From the NCBI RefSeq assembly GCF_030551255.1, contig NZ_CP130630.1, positions 10,353,001 through 10,417,000 of the forward strand: a DNA stretch of 64,000 nt, given 5' to 3'. How positions within the stretch are numbered: the stretch's first letter is position 1; each line of letters starts with the position of its first letter. Position numbers and translations under genes: made by a program. The notes beneath the pieces are model-generated. The model was not told where the DNA came from. It saw only the letters and a list, made by a program, of their open reading frames with translations, and made no database searches. The DNA comes from Streptomyces sp. NL15-2K. Lineage in GTDB: Bacteria > Actinomycetota > Actinomycetes > Streptomycetales > Streptomycetaceae. Below, piece by piece: positions 32,664 to 41,187 of this stretch.

Positions 32664-33623
32664 TCACGCCTCCGGGATCTCGAACGTGCTGGTGCGCCGC
32701 ATACCGGCGGCGCGCCCCTTGCCCGCGATGACCAGGGCCATCTTGCGGCTGGCCTCGTCGATCATCTCGTCGCCGAGCATCGCGGAGCCCTTCTTGCCGC
32801 CCGCCTCTGACGTGTAGTAGTCGTACGCGTCCAGGATCAGCTCGGCGTGGTCGTAGTCCTCCTGGGAGGGCGAGAAGATCTCGTTGGACGCCTCGACCTG
32901 GCCCGGGTGGAGCACCCACTTGCCGTCGAAGCCGAGCGCGGCGGCGCGCTGGGCGACCTCGCGGTAGCCGTCGAGGTTGCGGATCTGCAGGTAGGGGCCG
33001 TCGATCGCCTGGAGGTTGTTGGCACGGGCGGCCATCAGGATCTTCATCAGGATGTAGTGGTAGGCGTCCGCCGGGTAGCCGGGCGGCTGCTCGCCCACGA
33101 CCAGCGACTTCATGTTGATCGACGCCATGAAGTCGGCCGGGCCGAAGATGATCGTCTCGACGCGCGGGGAGGCCTGCGCGATCTCGTTGACGTTGTTGAG
33201 GCCCTGGGCGTTCTCGATCTGCGCCTCGATGCCGATGCGGCCGACCTCGAAGCCCATGGTCTTCTCGATCTGGGTCAGGAGCAGGTCCAGCGCGACGATC
33301 TGCTGGGCGTCCTGCACCTTCGGCAGCATGATGCAGTCGAGGTTCGGGCCGGCGCCCTCGACGACCGTGACGACGTCTCGATACGTCCACTCGGTCGTCC
33401 AGTCGTTGACGCGCACGACCCTCGTCTTGCCCGTCCAGTCGCCCTCGTTGAGGAACTTGACGATCGTGTGCCGCGCCTCGGGCTTGGCGAGCGGCGCGCA
33501 CGCGTCCTCCAGGTCCAGGAAGACCTGGTCCGCCGGGAGGCCCTGCGCCTTCTCCAGGAAGCGGGGGTTCGAGCCTGGTACTGCCAGGCAGGAACGCCGC
33601 GGGCGAAGACGGTTGACGGTCAT
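32664..33623 (-). CDS. HpcH/HpaI-family CoA-ester lyase (malyl-CoA / beta-methylmalyl-CoA lyase)
   Basis: 319 residues of the citrate-lyase-beta-like TIM barrel. Features: RSCLAVPGSNPRFLEKAQGLPADQVFLDLEDACAP (Mg/CoA site with the E-D pair), MLPKVQDAQQI, IGIEAQIENAQGLNNVNEIA (catalytic Glu), IFGPADFMASIN and GFDGKWVLHPGQVEASNEIFSPS. It cleaves beta-methylmalyl-CoA to propionyl-CoA and glyoxylate and may make or cleave malyl-CoA. The start overlaps the mutase stop by four bases. Confidence 0.9.
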   Translation of the reverse strand: MTVNRLRPRRSCLAVPGSNPRFLEKAQGLPADQVFLDLEDACAPLAKPEARHTIVKFLNEGDWTGKTRVVRVNDWTTEWTYRDVVTVVEGAGPNLDCIMLPKVQDAQQIVALDLLLTQIEKTMGFEVGRIGIEAQIENAQGLNNVNEIAQASPRVETIIFGPADFMASINMKSLVVGEQPPGYPADAYHYILMKILMAARANNLQAIDGPYLQIRNLDGYREVAQRAAALGFDGKWVLHPGQVEASNEIFSPSQEDYDHAELILDAYDYYTSEAGGKKGSAMLGDEMIDEASRKMALVIAGKGRAAGMRRTSTFEIPEA

Positions 33624-35647
33624 GCGGGGACCTCCAGGGGGTCGAGCTTGTTCGCCTTGCGGATCTCGTCGACGATGCGGCCGATGATTCCGGTGATGTC
33701 GAAGTCCTTCGGGGTGAAGACCGCGGCCACGCCGGCAGCCCTGAGCTGTTCGGCGTCACCATTCGGGATGATGCCACCGGCGATCACCGGGATGTCTGTG
33801 GCACCGGCCACACGCAGCCGCTCCAGCACGTCCGGCACCAGTTGAGCATGAGAGCCGGAGAGGATCGAGAGGCCGACCGCGTGCACGTCCTCGGCCAGGG
33901 CCGCGTCCACGATCTGCTCCGGCGTGAGCCGGATGCCCTGGTAGACCACCTCGAACCCGGCGTCCCGGGCCCGCACGGCGATCTGCTCGGCGCCGTTGGA
34001 GTGCCCGTCCAGGCCGGGCTTGCCGACCAGGAAGCGGAGCTTGCCGACGCCGAGGTCCTGCGCCGTCCGGTCCACCCTGCGGCGCACCTGGGCCATCGCG
34101 GTGCCCTCCGCGGCGGCGACGGCCACCGGTGCGGACGACACGCCCGTCGGCGCCCGGAACTCGCCGAACACCTCGCGCAGGGCCCCGGCCCACTCGCCGG
34201 TCGTGACCCCGGCGCGGGCGCACTCCAGGGTGGCCTCCATGAGGTTGGCGGTGCCCTTGGCGGCCTCCTTCAGCCGCTCCAGCGCCTTGCAGGGGCGCGG
34301 GTGGTTGAAGGGGGGCTGGTAGCGCGTGTCGCGCCAGTGCTGGAGCGAGGCGATGACGCGGGCCTCGACGGCGGGATCGACCGTCTGGATGGCTGTGTCG
34401 AGGTCGGCCGTCAGTGGATTCGGCTCGGTCGTCTCGTAGATGTTGACGCCCACGATCTTCTCTTGACCGGACTCGATACGGGCCCGGCGCTCGGCGTGCG
34501 AGGCGACGAGCTGCGACTTGAGGTAGCCGGACTCGACGGCGGCCATCGCGCCGCCCATCTCCTGGATCCGCTCCATCTCCGCGAGCGATTCCTCGACCAG
34601 CTCGCTCACCTTGGCCTCGATGACCTTGGAGCCCTCGAAGATGTCGGCGTACTCCAGCAGGTCGCTCTCGTACGCGAGCACCTGTTGCATGCGCAGCGAC
34701 CACTGCTGGTCCCAGGGCCGGGGGAGGCCAAGGGCCTCGTTCCACGCGGGGAGCTGTACGGCACGCGCGCGTGCGTCCTTCGAGAGGGTCACGGCGAGCA
34801 TCTCCAGCACGATCCGCTGGACGTTGTTCTCCGGCTGGGCCTCGGTCAGGCCGAGGGAGTTGACCTGGACGCCGTAGCGGAAGCGGCGGTGCTTGGGGTC
34901 CTCGATGCCGTACCGCTCACGGGTGACGCGGTCCCAGATGCGGCCGAAGGCCCGCATCTTGCACATCTCCTCGATGAAGCGGACGCCCGCGTTCACGAAG
35001 AAGGAGATGCGGCCGACGACATCGCCCATGCGCTCCTGCGGCACCTGGCCGCTGTCGCGCACGGCGTCCAGCACGGCGATCGCGGTCGACATCGCGTAAG
35101 CGATCTCCTGGACCGGCGTGGCGCCCGCCTCCTGCAGGTGGTAGCTGCAGATGTTGATCGGGTTCCACTTCGGGATGTGGGAGATCGTGTACGCGATCAT
35201 GTCCGTCGTGAGCCGCAGCGACGGCCCCGGCGGGAACACGTGCGTGCCCCGCGACAGGTACTCCTTGACGATGTCGTTCTGGGTCGTGCCCTGGAGCTTG
35301 GTGACGTCCGCGCCCTGCTCCTCCGCGACGACCTGGTAGAGCGCCAGCAGCCACATGGCGGTGGCGTTGATCGTCATCGAGGTGTTCGTCTGCTCCAGGG
35401 GGATGTCCTGGAACAACCGGCGCATGTCACCGAGGTGCGCGATCGGCACGCCGACCCGGCCCACCTCGCCGCGGGCGAGGATGTGATCGGAGTCGTAGCC
35501 GGTCTGGGTCGGCAGGTCGAACGCGACCGACAGACCGGTCTGCCCCTTGGCGATGTTGCGCCGGTACAGCTCGTTGGACGCCTCGGCCGTGGAGTGACCG
35601 GCGTACGTCCGCATGAGCCACGGCCGGTCCTTCTGACGCTCACTCAT
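33620..35647 (-). CDS. meaA: Coenzyme B12-dependent ethylmalonyl-CoA mutase (MeaA-type)
   Basis: 675 residues. The N-terminal 530 residues form the methylmalonyl-CoA-mutase-type barrel (RPWLMRTYAGHSTAEASNELYRRNIAKGQTGLSVAFDLPTQTGYDSDH; SYHLQEAGATPVQEIAYAMSTAIAVLDAV). The C-terminal B12-binding domain has GKPGLDGHSNGAEQIAVRARDAGFEV with the DGHxxG cobalt-ligand His, then LSILSGSH and AGGIIPNGD. A single-chain protein, unlike the two-subunit methylmalonyl-CoA mutase. It rearranges ethylmalonyl-CoA to methylsuccinyl-CoA and lies seven bases after ccr. Confidence 0.93.
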   Translation of the reverse strand: MSERQKDRPWLMRTYAGHSTAEASNELYRRNIAKGQTGLSVAFDLPTQTGYDSDHILARGEVGRVGVPIAHLGDMRRLFQDIPLEQTNTSMTINATAMWLLALYQVVAEEQGADVTKLQGTTQNDIVKEYLSRGTHVFPPGPSLRLTTDMIAYTISHIPKWNPINICSYHLQEAGATPVQEIAYAMSTAIAVLDAVRDSGQVPQERMGDVVGRISFFVNAGVRFIEEMCKMRAFGRIWDRVTRERYGIEDPKHRRFRYGVQVNSLGLTEAQPENNVQRIVLEMLAVTLSKDARARAVQLPAWNEALGLPRPWDQQWSLRMQQVLAYESDLLEYADIFEGSKVIEAKVSELVEESLAEMERIQEMGGAMAAVESGYLKSQLVASHAERRARIESGQEKIVGVNIYETTEPNPLTADLDTAIQTVDPAVEARVIASLQHWRDTRYQPPFNHPRPCKALERLKEAAKGTANLMEATLECARAGVTTGEWAGALREVFGEFRAPTGVSSAPVAVAAAEGTAMAQVRRRVDRTAQDLGVGKLRFLVGKPGLDGHSNGAEQIAVRARDAGFEVVYQGIRLTPEQIVDAALAEDVHAVGLSILSGSHAQLVPDVLERLRVAGATDIPVIAGGIIPNGDAEQLRAAGVAAVFTPKDFDITGIIGRIVDEIRKANKLDPLEVPA

Positions 35648-35654
35648 CTGGACC

Positions 35655-36998
35655 TCAGACGTTCCGGAAGCGGTTGATGGCGTCGACGTGCTTCGCGCGC
35701 TTCTCCGCGTCGCGCACGCCGAGACCCTCCTCGGGCGCCAGGCACAACACGCCGACCTTGCCCTGGTGGAGGTTGCGGTGGACGTCGTAGGCGGCCTGGC
35801 CGGTGTCGTCCAGGGAGTACACCTTCGACAGCGTGGGGTGGATCTTGCCCTTGGCGATGAGGCGGTTGGCCTCCCAGGCCTCGCGGTAGTTGGCGAAGTG
35901 GGAGCCGATGATCCGCTTCAGGGACATCCACAGGTACCGGTTGTCGTACTCGTGGTTGTAGCCGGAGGTCGAGGCGCAGGTGACGATCGTGCCGCCCTTG
36001 CGCGTGACGTAGACGGAGGCGCCGAAGGTCTCGCGGCCGGGGTGCTCGAAGACGATGTCGACGTCCTCGCCGCCGGTGAGTTCGCGGATGCGCTTGCCGA
36101 AGCGCTTCCACTCCTTGGGGTCCTGGTTGTGCTCGTCCTTCCAGAACTTGTAGTCCTCGGCGGTGCGGTCGATGATCGCCTCGGCGCCCATGGCCCGGCA
36201 GATCTCCGCCTTCTGAGGGCTGCTCACCACACAGATGGGGTTGGCGCCGCCGGCCAGCGCGAACTGTGTGGCGTAACTGCCGAGCCCGCCGCTCGCGCCC
36301 CAGATGAGCACGTTGTCGCCCTGCTTCATGCCGGCGCCGTTGCGGGAGACCAGCTGCCGGTACGCGGTGGAGTTGACCAGCCCGGGAGCGGCGGCCTCCT
36401 CCCAGCTCAGGTGGTCCGGCTTGGGCATCAGCTGGTTGGACTTGACCAGGGCGATCTCCGCCAGTCCGCCGAAGTTGGTCTCGAAGCCCCAGATGCGCTG
36501 CTCGGGGTCGAGCATCGTGTCGTTGTGGCCGTCTGAGGACTCCAGCTCGACGGACAGGCAGTGCGCGACGACCTCGTCGCCCGGCCGCCAGGCGTTGACG
36601 CCCGGGCCGGTGCGCAGGACGACGCCGGCGAGGTCGGAGCCGATGATGTGGTACGGCAGGTCGTGGCGCTTGGTGAGTTCGCTGAGCTTGCCGTAGCGCT
36701 CGAGGAAACCGAAGGTCGGCAGCGGCTCGAAGATCGAGGTCCACACCGAGTTGTAGTTGACCGAGGAGGCCATGACGGCCACCAGGGCCTCGCCCGGGCC
36801 GAGCTCCGGCACCGGCACGTCGTCCAGGTGGATGGACTTGCGGGGGTCCTTGTCGCGGGTCGCGAGGCCCGCGAACATCTCCGTGTCGTCCTTGTGCACG
36901 GTGATCGCGCGGTAGGACTCGGGGAGCGGCAGAGCGGCGAAGTCGTCCGGCGTGGAGTCCGGCGACTGGATCGCGTCCAGGATGTCCTTAACGGTCAC
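35655..36998 (-). CDS. ccr: Crotonyl-CoA carboxylase/reductase
   Basis: 447 residues of the medium-chain dehydrogenase/reductase family, at the normal length. Signatures: HIIGSDLAGVVLRTGPGVNAWRPGDEVVAHC, QRIWGFETNFGGLAEIALVKSNQLMPKP, APGLVNSTAYRQLVSRNGAGMKQGDNVLIWGASGGLGSYATQFALAGGA (NADPH site) and FEHPGRETFGASVYVTRKGGTIVTCASTSGYNHEYDNRYLWM (CO2-binding region). It converts crotonyl-CoA, CO2 and NADPH to ethylmalonyl-CoA, the committing step of acetate assimilation and a source of polyketide extender units. First gene of the leftward operon. Confidence 0.95.
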   Translation of the reverse strand: MTVKDILDAIQSPDSTPDDFAALPLPESYRAITVHKDDTEMFAGLATRDKDPRKSIHLDDVPVPELGPGEALVAVMASSVNYNSVWTSIFEPLPTFGFLERYGKLSELTKRHDLPYHIIGSDLAGVVLRTGPGVNAWRPGDEVVAHCLSVELESSDGHNDTMLDPEQRIWGFETNFGGLAEIALVKSNQLMPKPDHLSWEEAAAPGLVNSTAYRQLVSRNGAGMKQGDNVLIWGASGGLGSYATQFALAGGANPICVVSSPQKAEICRAMGAEAIIDRTAEDYKFWKDEHNQDPKEWKRFGKRIRELTGGEDVDIVFEHPGRETFGASVYVTRKGGTIVTCASTSGYNHEYDNRYLWMSLKRIIGSHFANYREAWEANRLIAKGKIHPTLSKVYSLDDTGQAAYDVHRNLHQGKVGVLCLAPEEGLGVRDAEKRAKHVDAINRFRNV

Positions 36999-37201
36999 GG
37001 TATTGCCTCCGGCGAATGGCGTCCTGAGGGGAGACGCTGAGGGTTACGTCGGTGCTGCTGAGGGTTTGAGGGATGCCGTCGGTTCGGCGGTGGTGCTGTT
37101 CGGCAGCGCTTTGTGGCGCGGGAGGTTGCCTGTGACGCAGGCGTCCGGGTGTGCGGGCCGATGGGCCTTGCTGGGACAGCCGCCCGGACTCCTTCAAGGT
37201 A

Positions 37202-37237
37202 TGACACCGCGTGTCACCTCGCAAGGCACTGAGTGCC
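37202..37237. promoter_or_regulatory. Two adjacent perfect palindromes upstream of ccr (candidate TetR operators)
   Basis: TGACACCGCGTGTCA (37202-37216, 6-bp arms, 3-base centre) and GGCACTGAGTGCC (37225-37237, 6-bp arms, 1-base centre) lie about 205-240 bases upstream of the ccr ATG. The nearest regulator gene, just upstream, encodes a TetR-family protein, whose relatives bind dyads of this size. Confidence 0.5.
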
Positions 37238-37335
37238 AGAACCTGCTCTCAAATGAAATCTTTACGTAACAAATGAGCGATGATCGATCGAATGGTCTCT
37301 GGAGGAGGGGCGAAAAGGGCCTCTGACATGCCAAA

Positions 37336-37359
37336 ACGGCCACCCCGTGGGGTGGCCGT
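37336..37359 (-). terminator. Terminator of the TetR regulator gene
   Basis: ACGGCCACCCC (37336-37346) pairs with GGGGTGGCCGT (37349-37359). Read leftward the stem is followed by TTTTGGC, giving a short U tract. It lies 21 bases past the TetR stop codon. Confidence 0.8.
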
Positions 37360-37380
37360 CGTCACAGCGGCGAGGAGGGT

Positions 37381-38190
37381 TCAGCGGTCCTTGAGGGCCT
37401 GTTCGATGGTCCGCATGACCTCGTCGAGCGGGGCGTCGGTGCGGGCGACGGTCACCAGCACCTCACCTTGCGTGGCAGCCGTTGCCGCGGCCGGCTTCGG
37501 GGACGTGGTGCGGCCCGCCATGATCCCCGTCCCGAACGTCTTCCGTACGATCGCGAAGGCGTGGTCCAGCTGTGCCTCCACGTCCCCCTGGCCGCCGGCC
37601 CGCAGCCAGCGCCGCAGGACGTGGTTGTGGGCGGTGACCACGGCGGACGCGGCGACCTCCGCCAGCAGCGGGTCGTCGTTGGCGTCGTCGTCGTGCACGT
37701 GCTCGTCGAAGTGGCCGAGCAGGTAGCGGGTGAAGAGGCGCTCGTATCGGGCCACCGACGCGATCTCCGCCTCGCGCAGGGTGGGAACCTCGCGCGTGAG
37801 CTTGTAGCGGGCGACCGAGATCTCCGGCCGGGCCGCGTACATCCGCATGACTTCCTTGATGCCGCGGCACACCGTGTCGATCGGGTGTTCGTGCGCGGGC
37901 GCGGCGTTGAGGACCGCCTCGGCCCGGATCAACGTGTCGTCGTGATCCGGGAAGATCGCCTCTTCCTTGGAGCGGAAGTGGCGGAAGAAGGTGCGGCGGG
38001 CGACCCCGGCCGCGGCCGCGATCTCGTCGACGGTGGTCGCCTCGTACCCCTTGGTCGCGAACAGCTCCATCGCCGCGGCCGCCAGCTCTCGGCGCATCTT
38101 GAGCCGTTGGGCGGCGGCGCGGCTGCCTGCGGCCCTTTCCGGCGCGTTGGGCGTAGCTGGTGTACGTGAGGACTTGGCGGGCTGGGACAT
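37381..38190 (-). CDS. TetR-family transcriptional regulator of the ethylmalonyl-CoA cluster
   Basis: 269 residues, longer than the usual 200. The N-terminal helix-turn-helix is clear (LAAAAMELFATKGYEATTVDEIAAAAGVARRTFFRHFRSKEEAIF). A long helical ligand domain follows with an acidic loop (DEHVHDDDANDD) and an extra C-terminal segment (TTSPKPAAATAATQGEVLVTVARTDAPLDEVMRTIEQALKDR). ATG 38190 is chosen; ATG 38208 is possible. Located between ccr and the hydroxybutyryl-CoA dehydrogenase gene, all leftward, so it probably controls the pathway in response to an acyl-CoA. Confidence 0.88.
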   Translation of the reverse strand: MSQPAKSSRTPATPNAPERAAGSRAAAQRLKMRRELAAAAMELFATKGYEATTVDEIAAAAGVARRTFFRHFRSKEEAIFPDHDDTLIRAEAVLNAAPAHEHPIDTVCRGIKEVMRMYAARPEISVARYKLTREVPTLREAEIASVARYERLFTRYLLGHFDEHVHDDDANDDPLLAEVAASAVVTAHNHVLRRWLRAGGQGDVEAQLDHAFAIVRKTFGTGIMAGRTTSPKPAAATAATQGEVLVTVARTDAPLDEVMRTIEQALKDR

Positions 38191-38231
38191 GAGGTGAACG
38201 TACTGCATGTGCGCAGCTTGATGCGCATGTC

Positions 38232-38322
38232 CCCGGGTTCCCCCGCCCTCCGGGGGCGGGGGAGTGCCGGGACGGGCGGGCGGGGGCGAGCCGCGCTTGG
38301 AGGGCGGGGGAGAGCCGGCCGG
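38232..38322. repeat. GC-rich inverted repeats between hbd-like gene and TetR
   Basis: CCCCCGCCC (38243-38251) and GGGGGCGGGGG (38256-38266) form a strong hairpin, followed by further CGGGCGGGCGGGGGCGAG and GGAGGGCGGGGGAGAG runs. It may act as terminator for the dehydrogenase gene ending at 38375. Its core resembles part of the dispersed repeat described at 40424, 48756 and 63947. Confidence 0.45.
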
Positions 38323-38374
38323 ATCGAGCAGTCCGCCCCACTCCTGCCCTGCTCCGTGCCAGTCGCCGGGACCC

Positions 38375-40180
38375 TCAGCGCCGGGCATGTTCGCGGAAGC
38401 CGCGGCCCGTCTTGCGGCCGAGGCAGCCCGCGGCCACCAGGTGCTCCAGGAGCGGCGCCGGTGCCAGGCCCGGGTCGCGGAACTCACGGTGCAGGACCTT
38501 CTCGATGGCCAGGGAGACATCGAGACCGACGACGTCCAGGAGCTCGAAGGGGCCCATCGGGTAGCCGCCGCCCAGCTTCATCGCCGCGTCGATGTCGTCA
38601 AGAGACGCATAGTGTTCCTGCACCATCTTGATCGCGTTGTTGAGATACGGGAAAAGCAACGCGTTGACGATGAAGCCCGCCCGGTCCCCACAGTCGACCG
38701 CATGCTTCTTGATCTTGGCGCAGACCTCGCGGACCGTGGAGTGGACGTCGTCGGCCGTCAACACCGTACGGACCACCTCGACCAGCTTCATCGCCGGCGC
38801 CGGGTTGAAGAAGTGCATCCCGATCACGTCCTGCGGACGCGAGGTGGCACGGGCACAGGCGACCACGGGCAGCGACGACGTCGTGGTGGCCAGCACCGCG
38901 CCCGGCTTGCACACCTTGTCCAGCGCCGCGAACAGCTGCCGCTTGACCTCCAGGTCCTCGGCGACGGCCTCCACGGCCAGGTCGACATCGGCGAAGGCGT
39001 CGTACGAGCCCGCCGGAGTGATCCGGTCCAGGGTCCGCGCGGCGGCCTCGGCGGTCAGCCGGCCCTTGTCGACGGAGCGCGACAGCGACTTGCCGATCCG
39101 GGCCTTGGCGGCCTGGGCCTTCTCCTCGCTGCGGGCGGCGAGCACGACCTCGTACCCGGCCTTGGCGAACACCTCGGCGATGCCGGACGCCATGGTGCCC
39201 GAGCCCGCGACGCCGACCGAGCGCACCGCACGGCCCGGGGCGAGATCGCCGCCCTCCAGCGGCGTCAGCGCGTCCCGCACGACGGTGGCGCTGCCCGGGG
39301 CCTCGTACGTGTAGAAGCCGCGACCCGACTTGCGGCCGGTCAGGCCCGCCTCGCTGAGCTGCTTGAGGATCGGCGCGGGGGCGTGCAGGCGGTCGCCGGA
39401 CTCGGCGTACATGGCCTCCAGGACCCTGCTGGCGGTGTCGACGCCGATCAGGTCGAGCAGGGCGAGGGGACCCATGGGCAGCCCGCAGCCCAGCCGCATC
39501 GCGGCGTCGATGTCCTCGCGGGAGGCGTACTTCGCCTCGTACATCGCGGCCGCCTGGTTGAGGTAGCCGAACAGCAGCCCGTCGGCGACGAAGCCGGGCC
39601 GGTCGCCGACCGCGACGGGCTCCTTGCCCAGTTCGATGGCGAGGTCGGTGACCGCGGCGACGGCCCGCGGCGCGGTCAGCACCGAGGAGACCACCTCGAC
39701 CAGCCGCATCGCCGGTGCCGGGTTGAAGAAGTGCAGCCCGAGGACGCGCTCGGGGCGGGCCGAGTCGGCGGCCAGCCGCGTGACCGACAGGGCGTTGGTG
39801 CCGGTCGCCAGGATCGTCTCGGGCCGCACGATCGCGTCGAGCTCGCGGAAGATCTGCTGCTTGATCGAGTACGACTCCGGAGCCACCTCGATGACGAGGT
39901 CGGCGTCGGCCGCGGCGCGCAGATCGGTGGAGGTGCGGACCCGGGAGAGCAGGTCCGTGCGCTCCGGCTCGGTCATACGCCCGCGCCGCACGGCGCGGGC
40001 CGTCGCGGCCTCCAGGGCGGCGACCGACCGGGCGGCGGCGGCCTCGCTGATGTCGATGCCGACGACCTCGCGGCCGGCCTGGGCCAGGACCTCGGCGATT
40101 CCGGTGCCCATGGTGCCGAGGCCGACGACGGCGACGGTCTTGAGCGGGGACAGAGGGGTGTCGGACAGGGGAGTGGCCAT
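38375..40180 (-). CDS. Two-domain 3-hydroxybutyryl-CoA dehydrogenase
   Basis: 601 residues made of two tandem 3-hydroxyacyl-CoA dehydrogenase units. Unit 1 (about 15-300) has NAD loop VAVVGLGTMGTGIAEVLAQAGREVVGIDI, LGLHFFNPAPAMRLVEVV (catalytic His) and RPGFVADGLLFGYLNQA. Unit 2 (about 315-598) repeats them as VGVAGSGTMASGIAEVFAKAGYEVVLAAR, IGMHFFNPAPAMKLVEVV and RAGFIVNALLFPYLNNA, each ending in LDLIGVD or LDVVGLD and a GRKxGRGFY/F box. It supplies the hydroxybutyryl/crotonyl-CoA step upstream of Ccr. ATG 40180 is chosen; the earlier frame to 40429 is low-complexity. Confidence 0.92.
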   Translation of the reverse strand: MATPLSDTPLSPLKTVAVVGLGTMGTGIAEVLAQAGREVVGIDISEAAAARSVAALEAATARAVRRGRMTEPERTDLLSRVRTSTDLRAAADADLVIEVAPESYSIKQQIFRELDAIVRPETILATGTNALSVTRLAADSARPERVLGLHFFNPAPAMRLVEVVSSVLTAPRAVAAVTDLAIELGKEPVAVGDRPGFVADGLLFGYLNQAAAMYEAKYASREDIDAAMRLGCGLPMGPLALLDLIGVDTASRVLEAMYAESGDRLHAPAPILKQLSEAGLTGRKSGRGFYTYEAPGSATVVRDALTPLEGGDLAPGRAVRSVGVAGSGTMASGIAEVFAKAGYEVVLAARSEEKAQAAKARIGKSLSRSVDKGRLTAEAAARTLDRITPAGSYDAFADVDLAVEAVAEDLEVKRQLFAALDKVCKPGAVLATTTSSLPVVACARATSRPQDVIGMHFFNPAPAMKLVEVVRTVLTADDVHSTVREVCAKIKKHAVDCGDRAGFIVNALLFPYLNNAIKMVQEHYASLDDIDAAMKLGGGYPMGPFELLDVVGLDVSLAIEKVLHREFRDPGLAPAPLLEHLVAAGCLGRKTGRGFREHARR

Positions 40181-40607
40181 CGCGGGACTCCAGGGTGAGG
40201 GTGACGACTGGGAGCGGCCCCGGGTGCGCCGAAGGGGCTCGGCCTGGGCCGGACCAACGGTGCGCACCGGGTGCGAGAGGGATGCGGGTGTTGCCGGGCT
40301 ACTGGCGCACACGCCCGGTGCCGTGGTGCCGGGCGCGCACACGCCCGGAGATACGGCGGGAACCGACCGGCCCTGTCCCGAGGCCGAGCCGTACTGAGGT
40401 ACGCGATGTACCGAACCGACTTCCCCCACTGCCTTGAAGGCGTAGGAGGGACCCCCATCGCGGTGGCTGCGTCACCAGGCCACCACAAGCAGATCCGCGA
40501 GTGGGTAACTCGCTCGTCTGAGCTTAACTCGCGGGTAACGAGCGCGCCAACCCCCGAGTTTGTGATGTGGGTCCCGCGGCCCGGACGGCACGCATAATCT
40601 CGGGTTC
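40181..40607. other. Divergent regulatory region between hbd-like and HEAT-repeat genes
   Basis: No gene. Contains the dyad GGTACGCGATGTACC (40398-40412), one copy of the dispersed repeat (40424-40467), and two GGGTAAC-containing half-site clusters (40503-40509 and 40532-40538) within CGAGTGGGTAACTCGC and TTAACTCGCGGGTAACG. The HEAT gene has CATAAT (40591-40596) ending 11 bases before its ATG with no ribosome-binding site, suggesting a near-leaderless transcript. Confidence 0.5.
40424..40467 (-). repeat. Dispersed ~45-bp repeat, intergenic copy
   Basis: In reverse complement this reads CCGCGATGGGGGTCCCTCC then a GCCTTCAAGGC hairpin and GTGGGGGAAG. It matches the block GAGATGGGGGT ... GGTGGGGGAG found inside two coding regions at 48756 and 63947. 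Confidence 0.6.
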
Positions 40608-41183
40608 ATGGACGAAGAGTTGCGATCGCTCACGGAACGCTTACGGCAGGAGTCCGGGGCGTCGGCCGCGTACGACCGCCTGGTGGCCACCGAGGACCTC
40701 GACGAACTCGCCGGCGTGCTCACCGAGCCCGGGCAACCGCTGTGGGCCAGGGAACTGGCCGCGTTCCGGCTCGGCGTCGCGGGCGACCGGCGCGCCTTCG
40801 AGTCCCTCGTCCTACTCCTCAACCACCGCGACCCGCCGCGCTGCGCCTGTGCCGCCCACGCCTTGGCCCGCCTCGGGGACCCGCGCACGGCCCGCGCGGC
40901 CGCCGCCCTCGCCACCAACGAACTGCGCGTCGCCTACGCCCTGCATCCGGTCCGGCTCCTGGTGGAATTGCGCGCCCCCGAGGCCGTACCTGCGCTCATC
41001 ACCACCCTGGAGCGACGGCTGCGCCCGCACGACCCCTACCGCCGCGTGGCCCTCGCCTGCGTGGAGGGGCTCGGCACGCTGGGGGACGCCCGCGCCAGAC
41101 CCGTACTGAACGAGGCCCTCGCACACCCGGCGCTCGCCGAGGCGGCGGTGCACGCACTGGCGCGGATTCCCCGGCAGCGGTGA
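40608..41183 (+). CDS. HEAT-repeat protein
   Basis: 191 residues made almost wholly of short alpha-helical pairs: LARELAAFRLGVAGDRRAFESLVLLLN, PPRCACAAHALARLGDPRTARAAAALA, LHPVRLLVELRAPEAVPALITTLERRL, YRRVALACVEGLGTLGDARARPVLNEAL and AEAAVHALARIP. HEAT repeats mediate protein-protein contacts; no catalytic motif is present. Its stop lies four bases from the stop of the convergent acetyltransferase gene. Confidence 0.85.
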   Translation: MDEELRSLTERLRQESGASAAYDRLVATEDLDELAGVLTEPGQPLWARELAAFRLGVAGDRRAFESLVLLLNHRDPPRCACAAHALARLGDPRTARAAAALATNELRVAYALHPVRLLVELRAPEAVPALITTLERRLRPHDPYRRVALACVEGLGTLGDARARPVLNEALAHPALAEAAVHALARIPRQR

Positions 41184-41187
41184 GTCG

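Larger units (their letters stand above)
36999..37380. other. Regulatory region upstream of ccr
   Basis: No gene. It contains the ccr promoter region, two perfect dyads (separate entries) and the terminator of the TetR gene. The segment 37238-37330 is unusually AT-rich for this genome (AAATGAAATCTTTACGTAAC), as expected of a promoter. Confidence 0.6.
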
